Below are positions 24,342-33,268 of a DNA stretch of 56,994 nucleotides, one piece after another. The notes under the pieces are model-generated. The model was not told the DNA's origin. It worked only from the letters and a program-made list of their open reading frames with translations, and did not search any database. Positions within the stretch are counted from its first letter, which is position 1, and every line of letters begins with the position of its first letter. A program made the position numbers and the translations under genes. The stretch spans positions 1 to 56,994 of the forward strand of contig NZ_JAAKZX010000040.1 in assembly GCF_011045025.1 (NCBI RefSeq), given 5' to 3'. Source of the DNA: Streptomyces ureilyticus. GTDB taxonomy: Bacteria; Actinomycetota; Actinomycetes; Streptomycetales; Streptomycetaceae.

Positions 24342-26387
24342 ATGGATGCCACCACTGTGGGCATCGGCGTGCTCGTCGCCGTTGTCCTGCTCGCCACACT
24401 CGCCCTGCTGTTCGTCTTCTCCCGGCTGTTCCGCAAGGTGGAGCAGGGCAAGGCGCTGATCGTCTCGAAGATGCGGAAGGTCGATGTGACCTTCACCGGG
24501 CAGGTCGTGCTGCCCGTGCTGCACAAGGCCGAGGTGATGGACATCTCGGTGAAGACCATCGAGATCATGCGGGCCGGCCGGGACGGGCTGATCTGCCGGG
24601 ACAACATCCGTGCCGACATCCGGATCTCGTTCTTCGTACGGGTCAACAAGACCGCCGAGGACGTCATCAGGGTCGCCCAGGCGATCGGCACGGCGCGGGC
24701 CAGCGACAAGGACACGCTGCAGGAGCTGTTCAACGCCAAGTTCTCCGAGGCGCTGAAGACCGTCGGCAAGCAGCTGGACTTCGCCGACCTCTACACCAAG
24801 CGCGAGGAACTGCGCTTCCGGATCATCGAGATCATCGGTATCGACCTCAACGGCTACAGCCTGGAGGACGCGGCGATCGACTACCTGGAGCAGACGCCGC
24901 TGACCCAGCTCGACCCGGCCAACGTCCTGGACGCGCAGGGCATCCGCAAGATCACCGAGCTGACGGCCATCGAGCACGTACGCACCAACGAGTTCCAGCG
25001 CACCGAGGAGAAGGAGATCACCCGGCAGAACGTCGACGCCCGGGAGGCCATCCTCGAACTGGAGCGCCGCCAGGCCGACGCGGAGATCAAGCAGAAGCGG
25101 GAGATCGACACCGTACGGGCCCGGGAAGAGGCCGAGACGGCACGGGTGATGGAGGAGGAGCGGCTGCGGTCGCAGGGCGCGTTCCTCAAGACCGAGGAGC
25201 AGCTGGGCATCCAGCGTGAGAACCAGGCCCGTGAGGTGGCCGTCGCGCAGAAGAACCGCGAGCGGGTCATCGCCATCGAGAACGAGCGCATCGAGAAGGA
25301 CCGCCTCCTCGAAGTCATCGCCCGGGAGCGGGAGACCGAGCTGACGCGGATCTCCGCCGAGAAGGAGGTCGAGGCGGAGAAGCGGGAGATCGCCGAGGTC
25401 ATCCGGGAGCGGGTCGCGGTGGACCGTACGGTCGCCGAGCAGGAGGAGTCCATCAAGAAGCTGCGCGCCGTGGAGGAGGCCGAGCGCGGCCGGCAGGCCG
25501 TGATCATCGCCGCCGAGGCGGAGGCGCAGGAGAAGCTGGTCAAGGACATCAAGGCGGCGGAGGCGGCCGAGCAGGCGGCCACGCACCGCGCGGCGGAGCA
25601 ACTCACGCTCGCGGAAGCGGGGTTGAAGGCCGCCGACCTGGACGCGCGGGCCAAGCTGCGGCTCGCCGAGGGCATCCAGGCCGAGGCGGCGGCCGAAGGA
25701 CTCGCGGCCGTCCAGGTCCGCGACAAGGAGGCCGAGGTCATCGAGAAGGCCGGCCTCGCGGAGGCGGAGGCCACCCAGGCACGCCTCAAGGCGGAGGCCG
25801 AGGGGGCACGGGCGAAGGCCCACGCGGAGGCCGAGGCGATCGGCGGCAAGCTGAAGGCCGAGGCGGCCGGTCTGACCGAGAAGGCCGCCGCGATGGCCGC
25901 CCTCGACGACGCGTCCCGCGGCCACGAGGAGTACCGGCTGCGTCTGGAGGCCGAGAAGGACATCCGGCTGGCCGGTCTGGACGTGCAGCGGCAGGTCGCC
26001 GAGGCACAGGCCACGGTGCTGGCGACCGGCCTGGAGAACGCTGACATCAACATCGTCGGCGGGGAGTCCGTCTTCTTCGACCGTCTCGTTTCCTCGATCG
26101 CGCTCGGCAAGAGCGTCGACGGCTTCGTCCAGCACTCCGAGACCGCGCAGGCGCTCGCCGGGCCCTGGCTGGACGGCACGTCGAGCTTCACCGACGACCT
26201 GAGCCGCGTCCTTGGCTCGGTCTCCACGGCCGACGTGCAGAACCTGACCGTCTCCGCGCTCCTGATGAAGCTGATGAACACGGGCGGAGCCAACGCAGGC
26301 CGACTGGAGCAACTCATGGACCGGGCGGGCGAACTGGGCCTGGCCGACCTGCCGCTCGCCGAACTCAACGGCGGCGTCAAGGCCTGA
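24342..26387 (+). CDS. Flotillin (SPFH/Band 7, YqiK-like)
   Basis: 681 residues. An N-terminal helix (about 6-28) anchors it. The SPFH domain (about 30-200) starts with RKVEQGKALIVSKMRKVDV. A long coiled coil (about 205-560) is rich in Glu-Ala repeats such as AEAEGARAKAHAEAEA, and a C-terminal oligomerisation part includes ENADINIVGGESVFFDRLVS. Flotillins form ring-like scaffolds in functional membrane microdomains and affect fluidity and protein sorting. Its partners are the YqiJ-like protein upstream and a 1645-residue AAA ATPase downstream, beyond a strong hairpin. Confidence 0.9.
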   Translation: MDATTVGIGVLVAVVLLATLALLFVFSRLFRKVEQGKALIVSKMRKVDVTFTGQVVLPVLHKAEVMDISVKTIEIMRAGRDGLICRDNIRADIRISFFVRVNKTAEDVIRVAQAIGTARASDKDTLQELFNAKFSEALKTVGKQLDFADLYTKREELRFRIIEIIGIDLNGYSLEDAAIDYLEQTPLTQLDPANVLDAQGIRKITELTAIEHVRTNEFQRTEEKEITRQNVDAREAILELERRQADAEIKQKREIDTVRAREEAETARVMEEERLRSQGAFLKTEEQLGIQRENQAREVAVAQKNRERVIAIENERIEKDRLLEVIARERETELTRISAEKEVEAEKREIAEVIRERVAVDRTVAEQEESIKKLRAVEEAERGRQAVIIAAEAEAQEKLVKDIKAAEAAEQAATHRAAEQLTLAEAGLKAADLDARAKLRLAEGIQAEAAAEGLAAVQVRDKEAEVIEKAGLAEAEATQARLKAEAEGARAKAHAEAEAIGGKLKAEAAGLTEKAAAMAALDDASRGHEEYRLRLEAEKDIRLAGLDVQRQVAEAQATVLATGLENADINIVGGESVFFDRLVSSIALGKSVDGFVQHSETAQALAGPWLDGTSSFTDDLSRVLGSVSTADVQNLTVSALLMKLMNTGGANAGRLEQLMDRAGELGLADLPLAELNGGVKA

Positions 26388-26401
26388 TCACCCGCCCCAA
26401 C

Positions 26402-26442
26402 GGGTCCGGAGCCGCCGCACAGGGGACGGCGGCTCCGGACCC
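26402..26442 (+). terminator. Strong intrinsic terminator or attenuator after flotillin
   Basis: A perfect 16-bp stem (26402-26417 with 26427-26442) and a 9-nt loop is followed by CCTCTTTC. It starts 15 bp after the flotillin stop and ends 41 bp before the ATPase start, so it should limit read-through into the ATPase gene. Confidence 0.8.
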
Positions 26443-26483
26443 CCTCTTTCGCGAACTGCGTGAATGTGAAGGGAAGCTGGAGC

Positions 26484-29400
26484 ATGGCAACCGGCCTGGA
26501 CACCGGTACGTACGACACGCTCGACACCGGTACGCACGAAGTACTCGACACCGGTACGTACGAAGTGCTGCGCGACCGTCTCGCCGCGCAGGCCGGCGAG
26601 CTCGCCCGGCGCGCCGAGGCGCTCAACGCCCGCCGCACCGAGGAGTTCGGCTCGACGCGGCTCGAACTCACCGGCACCGAGCGCATCCGCACCGAGCACA
26701 ACTGCGTGCCGCGCGACATCGTCGCCGTCGGCGACCACCTGCTGTTCGGCTACAACGTGTTCCTCGGCCTCAAGCCGGAGACGACGGTGGGCGACGTCTT
26801 CGCGCTGCACGACCACGACCTGAACCGGCTGCCCGAAGACGTCGTCCCAGGTCTCCTCGACGACCCCGCGTTCGTACGGGAGTTCGCAGCCCTCTACCGC
26901 TACTACCGTCAGGCCCACCTCCTCCAACTACGCCGAATCGACGGCAAGTTGCTGGCGGTGTTCCAGACCGGGGAGAAGACCGACGACATCCGCGTCCTGC
27001 GCTGGGCGCTGTCCGACGACGGCCGGGCGACCTTCCTCGACGCACGCGGCGAGCGCGACCACGTCTTCCCGCCGTCCCACGACTTCGAGTGGACCGACGC
27101 GACGCGCGAGGACCACGTCCTCGGCCGCCACCCGCACGTGTCCGTGCAGGGCGAGCTCTTCGTCGAGACGGTCGGCGGCACCCTCACCGTCAAGGTCGAG
27201 GACAACACCGAGACCGGGGAGGGGATCTACGCCGAGCCGGTCGACGAGCCGCTGCAGTCGCTGGCCGACGCGGACATCGCCCACGCGCGCGTGGGGGCCC
27301 TGATCCTGCTGCGGATCCGCCCCTACAAGGAGGACGCCCACCGGTACCTGGTGTTCAACACGCTCACCAAGGCGGTCGTACGCCTCGACGGCATCGGGCA
27401 GGCCTGCCGCCGCCTGCCCGAGGACCAGGGCATCGTCTTCCCGGGCGGCTACTGCCTGGCCACGGGCGCGTACAAGACCTTCGACGGCACGGATACGGCC
27501 GACCTGGAGTACGAGCGCGTGGTCCGCTCTCCCAACGGCGAGGACGTGCTGTTCGCGTTCCACGCGCGCGTGGAGGGCCGCAGCCTCCTCCTGCCGTACA
27601 ACATGATCCGCAAGGAGGTCGCCACCCCGCTGTCCTGCCACGGCTGGGCCCTGTTCGACGACGGCACACTCATGGTCCTGCGGGCCGACAGTGACGAACC
27701 GGCCCGCGTGCATCCTCTGCAGATCTGGCAGTCCCCGTATGTCTCCGACACGCACGCCGCCACCGCCCCCACCGGCACCGGACCGCTGGCCCGCGTCGGC
27801 AACGCCGACCTCGTACGCGGCATCTCCGACTGCCTGTCCGTCACGCGCGCCGTCACCGAGACGACCCCGACGACCGAGGTGTACGCGGCGCTGGCCGCTG
27901 CCTGCGTCCGGGCGGCGGACTCGTACCACTGGCTGGGCGACCCCGAACTGGGCGATCTGCGCGCTCCGTTGGAGCAGGTGCGGGTCACCGCCGAGCAGGT
28001 GCTGGCCGAGTTCGAGACCGTGCAGGCCCTGACCCGGCAGGCCTCCGACGCGCTGGGCGAGGCAGCCACACGCATCGCCTCGCTCGTGCGGCGCCTGCGG
28101 GGCGAGGCACCGCGGGACGCCGCCGCCTGGGTGAGCGGTCTGACCGAACTGCGCCACGCCCAGGGGCATCTGCTGACCCTGAAGGAGATGCGGTACGCGG
28201 ACACCGCCCGTATCGACGAACTCGCCGCCGGCGCCGAGGCGGACCTGGCCACCTTCGGGCAGCGTGCCGTCGCTTTCCTGGCTCGCGAGGACGCCTTCAC
28301 CGGCCACCACCAGGACCTCGAACAACTCGTCGCGGACGCCGAGTCGCTCGCCACCGTCGTCGAGGCCGCACCCGTAACGGCCCGCCTCGACGAACTGACA
28401 GACGGGCTGCAGACCGTCACCGAGGTCGTCGCCGGAATCGACATCGGCGACGCCACGGTCCGTACGTCCATCCTGGAACGCATCGCCGAGGTCCTGGGCG
28501 GCGTCAACCGTGCCCGCGCCACGCTCGACGCCCGCCGCCGCGAACTCCTCGACCACGAGGGGCGCGCCGAGTTCGCTGCCGAGTTCGCCCTCCTCGGCCA
28601 GTCCGCCGCCGGCGCGCTCACCGCCGCCGACAGCGTGGAGTCCTGCGACGAGCAACTCGCCCGTCTGCTGGTCCAGTTGGAGAACCTGGAAGCACGCTTC
28701 GCCGACTTCGACGACTTCCTCGGCGAGCTGGCGGACAAGCGCACCGAGGTCTACGAGGCGTTCTCCGCACGCAAGCAGACCCTCGCCGACGCCCGCGCCC
28801 GCCGGGCCGAACAGCTCGCCGCCTCGGCCTCCCGGGTCCTTCAGACCGTGGCACGCCGCGCCGCCACGCTCGCCGACACCGAGGCGGTCAGCACGTACTT
28901 CGCCTCCGACCCGATGGTCGCCAAGGTCCGGCGTACGGCGGACGAGCTGCGCGAACTGGGCGACCAGGTGCGTGCGGAGGAGCTGGACGGCCGACTGAAG
29001 GCCGCCCGTCAGGAGGCGTCCCGCGCTCTGCGTGACCGCACCGACCTGTACGCGGACGGAGGCCGCACCCTCCGCCTGGGCCGCCACCGCTTCGCCGTCA
29101 ACACCCAGCCGCTCGACCTCACGCTGGTCCCGCACGGAGATGGTCTCGCCTTCGCGCTCACCGGCACGGACTACCGCTCGCCGGTGACGGACCCGGGGTT
29201 CGCGGCCACTCGCCCGTACTGGGACCGGCCGCTGCCCTCGGAGTCCCCCGACGTCTACCGGGCCGAACACCTCGCCGCCCGGCTCCTGGACGAGCACGGC
29301 CCGGCCGCGCTGGCCGAGACCGATGACCTGGCCGCCCTGGTACGACAGGCCGCGGAGGCGTCGTACGACGAGGGCTACGAGCGCGGCGTCCACGACCACG

Positions 29401-31421
29401 ACGCGACCGCGATCCTCGCCGTGCTGCTGCGGCTGCACGAGGCGGCGGGCCCGCTGCGGCACCGGCCAGCCGCCCGCGCCGCCGCACAGCTCTTCTGGGC
29501 CCACGGCACCACCGACGACGAGCGCGCGGCCTGGACTCGCCGCGCTGTGTCGCTGGCCCGCGCCCGGGACACGTTCGGGCTCGCCCCGGCGATCGCCGAC
29601 TTCCAGGCGGAGCTGGCGACCGCAATGGGCCAGGAGAAGACCGGCGCTCTCGCCGCCGCGTACCTCTTCGAGGAGCTGACGGCCGGACCCGAAGGGTTCG
29701 TCATCAGCTCGGCCGCGCGCACACTGCTCGACAAGTTCCGCCGCACGGTGGGCACTTCGGCGTACGACGAGGACCTCGCCGCACTCGACGACCTCGCCGC
29801 ACGCCGCCAGCTGGTGGAGGCGTGGCTGTCCGCGTACACCTCCGTCACCGGCACGGACCTCGACCCCGGCGACCTCGCCGAAGCCGTGGCCGCCGAACTC
29901 TGCCCGGACCTGACGCGCTACGAGTCCGACGCGCCGCTGACCGAGACGGTCGGGGGACTTCTGGGCGCCCACCCGCGCCTCACCGGCCGTACGCTCACGG
30001 TCCGCATCGACGAACTCCTCGCGCGCACCGGCGACTTCCGCGCCCACGACGTGCCCGGACACCGCACCTACCAGCGGCAGCGCACGGCCCTGGTCGCCGC
30101 CGAGCGGTCCCGTGTCCGACTGGACGAGTACTGCCCGCGAGTGATGACCGAGTTCGTCCGCAACCGCCTCATCGACGAGGTCTACCTCCCCCTCATCGGC
30201 GACAACCTCGCCAAACAGCTCGGCACGACCGGCGACGGCAAGCGCACCGACAGCGGCGGTCTGCTGCTGCTCATCTCGCCGCCCGGCTACGGCAAGACGA
30301 CGCTCATGGAGTACGTCGCCGACCGCCTCGGTCTCGTCCTGGTCAAGGTCAACGGCCCGGCCCTCGGGCACACGGTCACCTCGCTCGACCCGGCCGAGGC
30401 CCCGAACGTCACCGCCCGCCAGGAGATCGAGAAGATCAACTTCGCCCTGGAGGCGGGCAACAACACGCTCCTCCACCTCGACGACATCCAGCACACCTCG
30501 CCCGAGCTGCTGCAGAAGTTCATCCCACTGTGCGACGCCACACGCCGCATCGAGGGCGTACGGGACGGCGAGCCCCGCACCTACGACCTGCGCGGCAAGC
30601 GCTTCGCGGTCTGCATGACCGGCAACCCCTACACCGAGTCGGGCAGCCGCTTCCGCGTCCCGGACATGCTGGCCAACCGTGCCGACGTATGGAACCTCGG
30701 TGACGTCCTGACCGGCAAGGAGAACGCCTTCGCGGTCAGCTTCATCGAGAACGCCCTGACCGCGAACGCGTTCCTGGCTCCCCTCGCGGGCCGCGACCGC
30801 GCCGACCTCGACCTGCTGATCCGGCTGGCCGAAGGCGACTCCACGGCCAGGGCCGACCAGCTCACCCACCCGTACGCCCCCGCCGAACTGGAGCAGATCC
30901 TCGCGGTCCTGCGCCACCTGCTCACCGCTCGCGAGACGGTCCTCGCGGTGAACGCGGCCTACATCGCCTCCGCCGCCCAGACCGACAGCACACGCACCGA
31001 GCCGCCCTTCCAACTCCAGGGCTCCTACCGCAACATGAACAAGATCACCCAGCGCATCCAGCCCGTCATGAACGACGCGGAGCTGGCCGCCGTCCTGGAC
31101 GACCACTACGCGGCCGAGGCCCAGACTCTCACCACCGGAGCCGAGGCCAACCTGCTGAAACTGGCCGAACTCCGCGGCATGCTGACCGCCGAACAGACGG
31201 CGCGCTGGGCGGAATTGAGGGCCACGTACGTCCGCACACAGACCCTCGGCGGCCCGGACGGCGACCCCCTCACCAGGGCCGTCGCCGCCCTCGGCCTCCT
31301 CGCCGACCGCGTCGCCGCCGTCGAGTCCGCCATCACCCGCGCCACCGACCCTCGCCACCTCATGGCCAACCCAGGGGCCCGCCATGCGGTACGCCCGGCC
31401 CCTGGTCCCGGGGAGCGCTGA
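26484..31421 (+). CDS. Giant AAA ATPase of the type annotated 'DNA repair ATPase', linked to flotillin
   Basis: 1645 residues from the ATG at 26484 (GGAAGCTGGAG upstream). The N-terminus carries three 8-residue repeats (LDTGTYD-type). A beta-rich region up to about 460 contains motifs such as DFEWTDATREDHVLGRHPHV. Long helical and coiled-coil segments run from about 460 to 860 and a further helical region to about 1200. The AAA module is C-terminal: Walker A in ISPPGYGKTTLMEYV (about 1263-1275), Walker B in LLHLDDIQHTSPEL (about 1329), sensor-1-like VCMTGNPYTESG (about 1374) and an Arg in GSYRNMNKI later. This family is often found next to flotillin and YqiJ homologues; its job is unknown and the 'DNA repair' label rests on remote similarity. 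A remodelling ATPase at the flotillin scaffold is inference. Confidence 0.8.
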   Translation: MATGLDTGTYDTLDTGTHEVLDTGTYEVLRDRLAAQAGELARRAEALNARRTEEFGSTRLELTGTERIRTEHNCVPRDIVAVGDHLLFGYNVFLGLKPETTVGDVFALHDHDLNRLPEDVVPGLLDDPAFVREFAALYRYYRQAHLLQLRRIDGKLLAVFQTGEKTDDIRVLRWALSDDGRATFLDARGERDHVFPPSHDFEWTDATREDHVLGRHPHVSVQGELFVETVGGTLTVKVEDNTETGEGIYAEPVDEPLQSLADADIAHARVGALILLRIRPYKEDAHRYLVFNTLTKAVVRLDGIGQACRRLPEDQGIVFPGGYCLATGAYKTFDGTDTADLEYERVVRSPNGEDVLFAFHARVEGRSLLLPYNMIRKEVATPLSCHGWALFDDGTLMVLRADSDEPARVHPLQIWQSPYVSDTHAATAPTGTGPLARVGNADLVRGISDCLSVTRAVTETTPTTEVYAALAAACVRAADSYHWLGDPELGDLRAPLEQVRVTAEQVLAEFETVQALTRQASDALGEAATRIASLVRRLRGEAPRDAAAWVSGLTELRHAQGHLLTLKEMRYADTARIDELAAGAEADLATFGQRAVAFLAREDAFTGHHQDLEQLVADAESLATVVEAAPVTARLDELTDGLQTVTEVVAGIDIGDATVRTSILERIAEVLGGVNRARATLDARRRELLDHEGRAEFAAEFALLGQSAAGALTAADSVESCDEQLARLLVQLENLEARFADFDDFLGELADKRTEVYEAFSARKQTLADARARRAEQLAASASRVLQTVARRAATLADTEAVSTYFASDPMVAKVRRTADELRELGDQVRAEELDGRLKAARQEASRALRDRTDLYADGGRTLRLGRHRFAVNTQPLDLTLVPHGDGLAFALTGTDYRSPVTDPGFAATRPYWDRPLPSESPDVYRAEHLAARLLDEHGPAALAETDDLAALVRQAAEASYDEGYERGVHDHDATAILAVLLRLHEAAGPLRHRPAARAAAQLFWAHGTTDDERAAWTRRAVSLARARDTFGLAPAIADFQAELATAMGQEKTGALAAAYLFEELTAGPEGFVISSAARTLLDKFRRTVGTSAYDEDLAALDDLAARRQLVEAWLSAYTSVTGTDLDPGDLAEAVAAELCPDLTRYESDAPLTETVGGLLGAHPRLTGRTLTVRIDELLARTGDFRAHDVPGHRTYQRQRTALVAAERSRVRLDEYCPRVMTEFVRNRLIDEVYLPLIGDNLAKQLGTTGDGKRTDSGGLLLLISPPGYGKTTLMEYVADRLGLVLVKVNGPALGHTVTSLDPAEAPNVTARQEIEKINFALEAGNNTLLHLDDIQHTSPELLQKFIPLCDATRRIEGVRDGEPRTYDLRGKRFAVCMTGNPYTESGSRFRVPDMLANRADVWNLGDVLTGKENAFAVSFIENALTANAFLAPLAGRDRADLDLLIRLAEGDSTARADQLTHPYAPAELEQILAVLRHLLTARETVLAVNAAYIASAAQTDSTRTEPPFQLQGSYRNMNKITQRIQPVMNDAELAAVLDDHYAAEAQTLTTGAEANLLKLAELRGMLTAEQTARWAELRATYVRTQTLGGPDGDPLTRAVAALGLLADRVAAVESAITRATDPRHLMANPGARHAVRPAPGPGER
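26496..26567. repeat. Three 24-bp tandem repeats at the 5' end of the ATPase gene
   Basis: Units at 26496-26519, 26520-26543 and 26544-26567 share CTSGACACCGGTACG. They encode three copies of an 8-residue LDTGTxxx motif at residues 5-28. Copy-number change would stay in frame. Confidence 0.85.
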
Positions 31422-31472
31422 GCCGCCCGACGTGCAGGCGCAACCGTGCGTACTGGCCGCCGCGCTGGTGGG

Positions 31473-32120
31473 TCAGCCCAGGGTGTCGAGGGCGGTGAGG
31501 ATGTCGGCCGGTTCGGCGCGGCGGGTGTAGTCGGTGTCGGCGAAGGCCCAGCGGATGGTGCCGGCGCGGTCGATGACGTACGTGGCGGGCAGTGGGAGCG
31601 TGCGAGGGTGGCCGGCGTTGACGCGCTGGAGGTCGAAGCCGAGCTTGTCGTAGACGGCGGCGAGGTCGTCGGGGAGGTCGAAGGCGAGGCCGTACTGCTT
31701 GGCGATGTCGGAGCCGAGGTCGCTGAGGACGTCGAAGGTGAGGGCGTGCTTCTCGGTCAGGGTGAGGGACTCGTCGGGGATCTGCGGGGAGACGGCCACC
31801 AGGCGGGCGCCGCGTGCGGTGATGGCGTCGTGGTGCTGCTGGAGGGCGCGCAGCGCGATGTTGCAGTACGGGCACCAGGCGCCGCGGTAGAAGGTCAGCA
31901 CGACGGGGCCCTCGGCGAGCAGGTCGTCCAGGCACAGGGTGTGTCCGGTCGCCGTGGGGAGGGTGAAGCGGGGGGCCTGGGTACCGACGGTCAGGGCGCG
32001 GTCGGACTGGCCGGAGTCGGCGAGTTCCTGGCCGGCCCGGCGCATGATCTCGCGTATCTCGGCGGGGATCTGCTGCTGGCGGGCTTGGTAGAAGGCGTGC
32101 AGCTCGGCGTTGAGGTTCAT
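31473..32120 (-). CDS. Peroxiredoxin-like (AhpC/TSA, PRX-like2) protein
   Basis: 215 residues from the ATG at 32120 (MNLNAELHAFYQ); the longer frame to 32207 would run through the operator region. The thioredoxin-fold active site is GAWCPYCNIALRAL, a CxxC pair, following VVLTFYRG. The later VSPQIPDESLTLTEKHAL and the strand TYVIDRAGTIRWAFADTDY fit the PRX-like2 group. Such proteins reduce peroxides or act as thiol oxidoreductases. It is divergent from a TetR regulator and shares two operator-like palindromes with it. It is convergent with the giant ATPase gene. Confidence 0.85.
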   Translation of the reverse strand: MNLNAELHAFYQARQQQIPAEIREIMRRAGQELADSGQSDRALTVGTQAPRFTLPTATGHTLCLDDLLAEGPVVLTFYRGAWCPYCNIALRALQQHHDAITARGARLVAVSPQIPDESLTLTEKHALTFDVLSDLGSDIAKQYGLAFDLPDDLAAVYDKLGFDLQRVNAGHPRTLPLPATYVIDRAGTIRWAFADTDYTRRAEPADILTALDTLG

Positions 32121-32152
32121 GGGGATGGGCCTCCTGGGGCACGACTCAACTC

Positions 32153-32166
32153 GGAACGATCGTTCC
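32153..32166. promoter_or_regulatory. Perfect 14-bp palindrome, likely TetR operator 1
   Basis: GGAACGATCGTTCC is a perfect inverted repeat between the divergent peroxiredoxin and TetR genes. A GATAAT hexamer directly after it (32169-32174) resembles a -10 box facing the TetR gene, so binding here would control both directions. Confidence 0.75.
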
Positions 32167-32191
32167 AAGATAATGGAGGCGAAGGTATCCT

Positions 32192-32205
32192 GGAACCCTC
32201 GTTTC
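32192..32205. promoter_or_regulatory. Second, degenerate operator copy
   Basis: GGAACCCTCGTTTC matches operator 1 at 11 of 14 positions. Its centre is 39 bp away, and it ends 16 bp before the TetR start codon, as expected for autoregulation. Confidence 0.6.
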
Positions 32206-32221
32206 AAGTTGGCGGTGAGGC

Positions 32222-32821
32222 ATGCCGGACATCAAGCACTTCGACCCGGACGCGGCCCTGGAGGCTGTGGTCCGCCTCTTCTGGCGGCAAGGCGCCGCCT
32301 CGACCGGCATCCAGGACGTGGTCACCGCGACCGGTCTCAACCGCTCCAGCCTGTACGCCACGTTCGGCGGCAAGCAGGAGCTCTACCGCGCCGCGCTGCG
32401 CCGCTACGTGGAACAGCGGTCCGAGCCGGCGTTCCGGCGGCTGGCCGAGGACGAGCGGGGACTGCCCGCCATCGCCGACTTCTTCACCGGCCTGATCGAT
32501 GCGCGCTGCTCGGGCGAGTACGCCCGCTGGGGCTGCATGGTCTCCAACGCGCATGCCGGGGCCGAGAACAGTGATCCCGGGGTACGCGCCGTCCTGGACC
32601 GGCACCACGAGCAGCTGCGGGAGGCGATGAACGCGGCACTGGTCACCGCCGATGCCCGGGAAGGGCTCGCCCCCGGCTGCGACCCCGGCACCTGGGCCGA
32701 CCTGCTGGCGCTGCTCGCGTACGGCGTCAACCTCCGCTCCCGCGCCGGAGCGGACGCCCGCGACCTGAGCAGAACGGTGACCGCAACCCTCGCCTCGCTC
32801 GGCAGCCCGGCGGCACCCTGA
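32222..32821 (+). CDS. TetR-family regulator, likely repressor of the peroxiredoxin gene
   Basis: 199 residues; ATG at 32222 with GGTGAGG upstream. The N-terminal helix-turn-helix reads ALEAVVRLFWRQGAASTGIQ then DVVTATGLNRSSLYATFGGK and QELYRAALRRYVEQ. The C-terminal ligand domain carries two cysteines (GLIDARCSGEY and RWGCMVSNAHAGAE), a pattern seen in the AcrR-like group that controls oxidoreductases. The divergent layout and the two palindromes in the intergenic region suggest it controls itself and the peroxiredoxin gene; possible redox sensing through cysteines is inference. Confidence 0.85.
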   Translation: MPDIKHFDPDAALEAVVRLFWRQGAASTGIQDVVTATGLNRSSLYATFGGKQELYRAALRRYVEQRSEPAFRRLAEDERGLPAIADFFTGLIDARCSGEYARWGCMVSNAHAGAENSDPGVRAVLDRHHEQLREAMNAALVTADAREGLAPGCDPGTWADLLALLAYGVNLRSRAGADARDLSRTVTATLASLGSPAAP

Positions 32822-32827
32822 CGGCTC

Positions 32828-33250
32828 CTACCCATCAGCGCCGGGCCAAAGCGCGTACAGATGCTGTGGGCGCCCCCAACTTGTCAGAACGCGAAAACCG
32901 AGGTCCTCGTCGAAGGGCCGCCGGTCAGTCTTCTCCCGGCGCACGCGCTGAACTGCAGGGAGCGCGGCCGGGATGCGCTCCAGGACGCCTCCCGCGAACA
33001 CGTCGTACAGGTTGCCCAGTTCCGAGCGGACGAAATGGCAGCGGTGCACCGTGCCCTCGCCGTTCACGGATTTGACGGACTCGCCCGTCCGGCAGGGCAG
33101 GCCCGCGCTGCGGTGCGGGTGGCGGCTGTACGGGAAGAGCGGGTCGAGGGCGGACCACTGCTCGGCCTCGGCGGCCGTGTACGTGTGCTCGGCAGGGAGG
33201 AGTGCGACAGCAAACCGAGGAATCGCCGAGAGTCTGCTGGGGGTGAGCTG
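32828..33250 (-). pseudogene. Remnant of an STM4011-family radical SAM protein gene
   Basis: Reading leftwards after the stop of the binding-protein gene, the same frame stays open from about 33250 to a stop at 32828. It gives segments such as AEHTYTAAEAEQWSALDPLF, PYSRHPHRSAGLPCRTGESV and GTVHRCHFVRSELGNLYD, then DVFAGGVLERIPAAL. These match, from memory, the C-terminal part of STM4011-type radical SAM proteins. The cysteine-rich stretch that normally lies between GNLYD and LYDVFAGG is missing, as is the N-terminal CxxxCxxC half. The tail after about 32957 is not recognised. No ribosome site or proper start is present, so it is taken as dead. Confidence 0.7.
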
Positions 33251-33268
33251 AGAGAGGGGTCGGCTGTC

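Noticed and set aside
24327..26719. Minus-strand ORFs (661 and 612 codons) opposite the flotillin gene
   Set aside because: The apparent Ser/Arg- or Leu/Gly-rich products are antisense to the Glu/Ala-rich flotillin coiled coil.
26928..31385. 1485-codon minus-strand ORF opposite the giant ATPase gene
   Set aside because: It is the antisense shadow of a high-GC gene: composition is low-complexity Gly/Arg/Val/Leu, no motif is recognisable, and the plus strand has intact Walker motifs.
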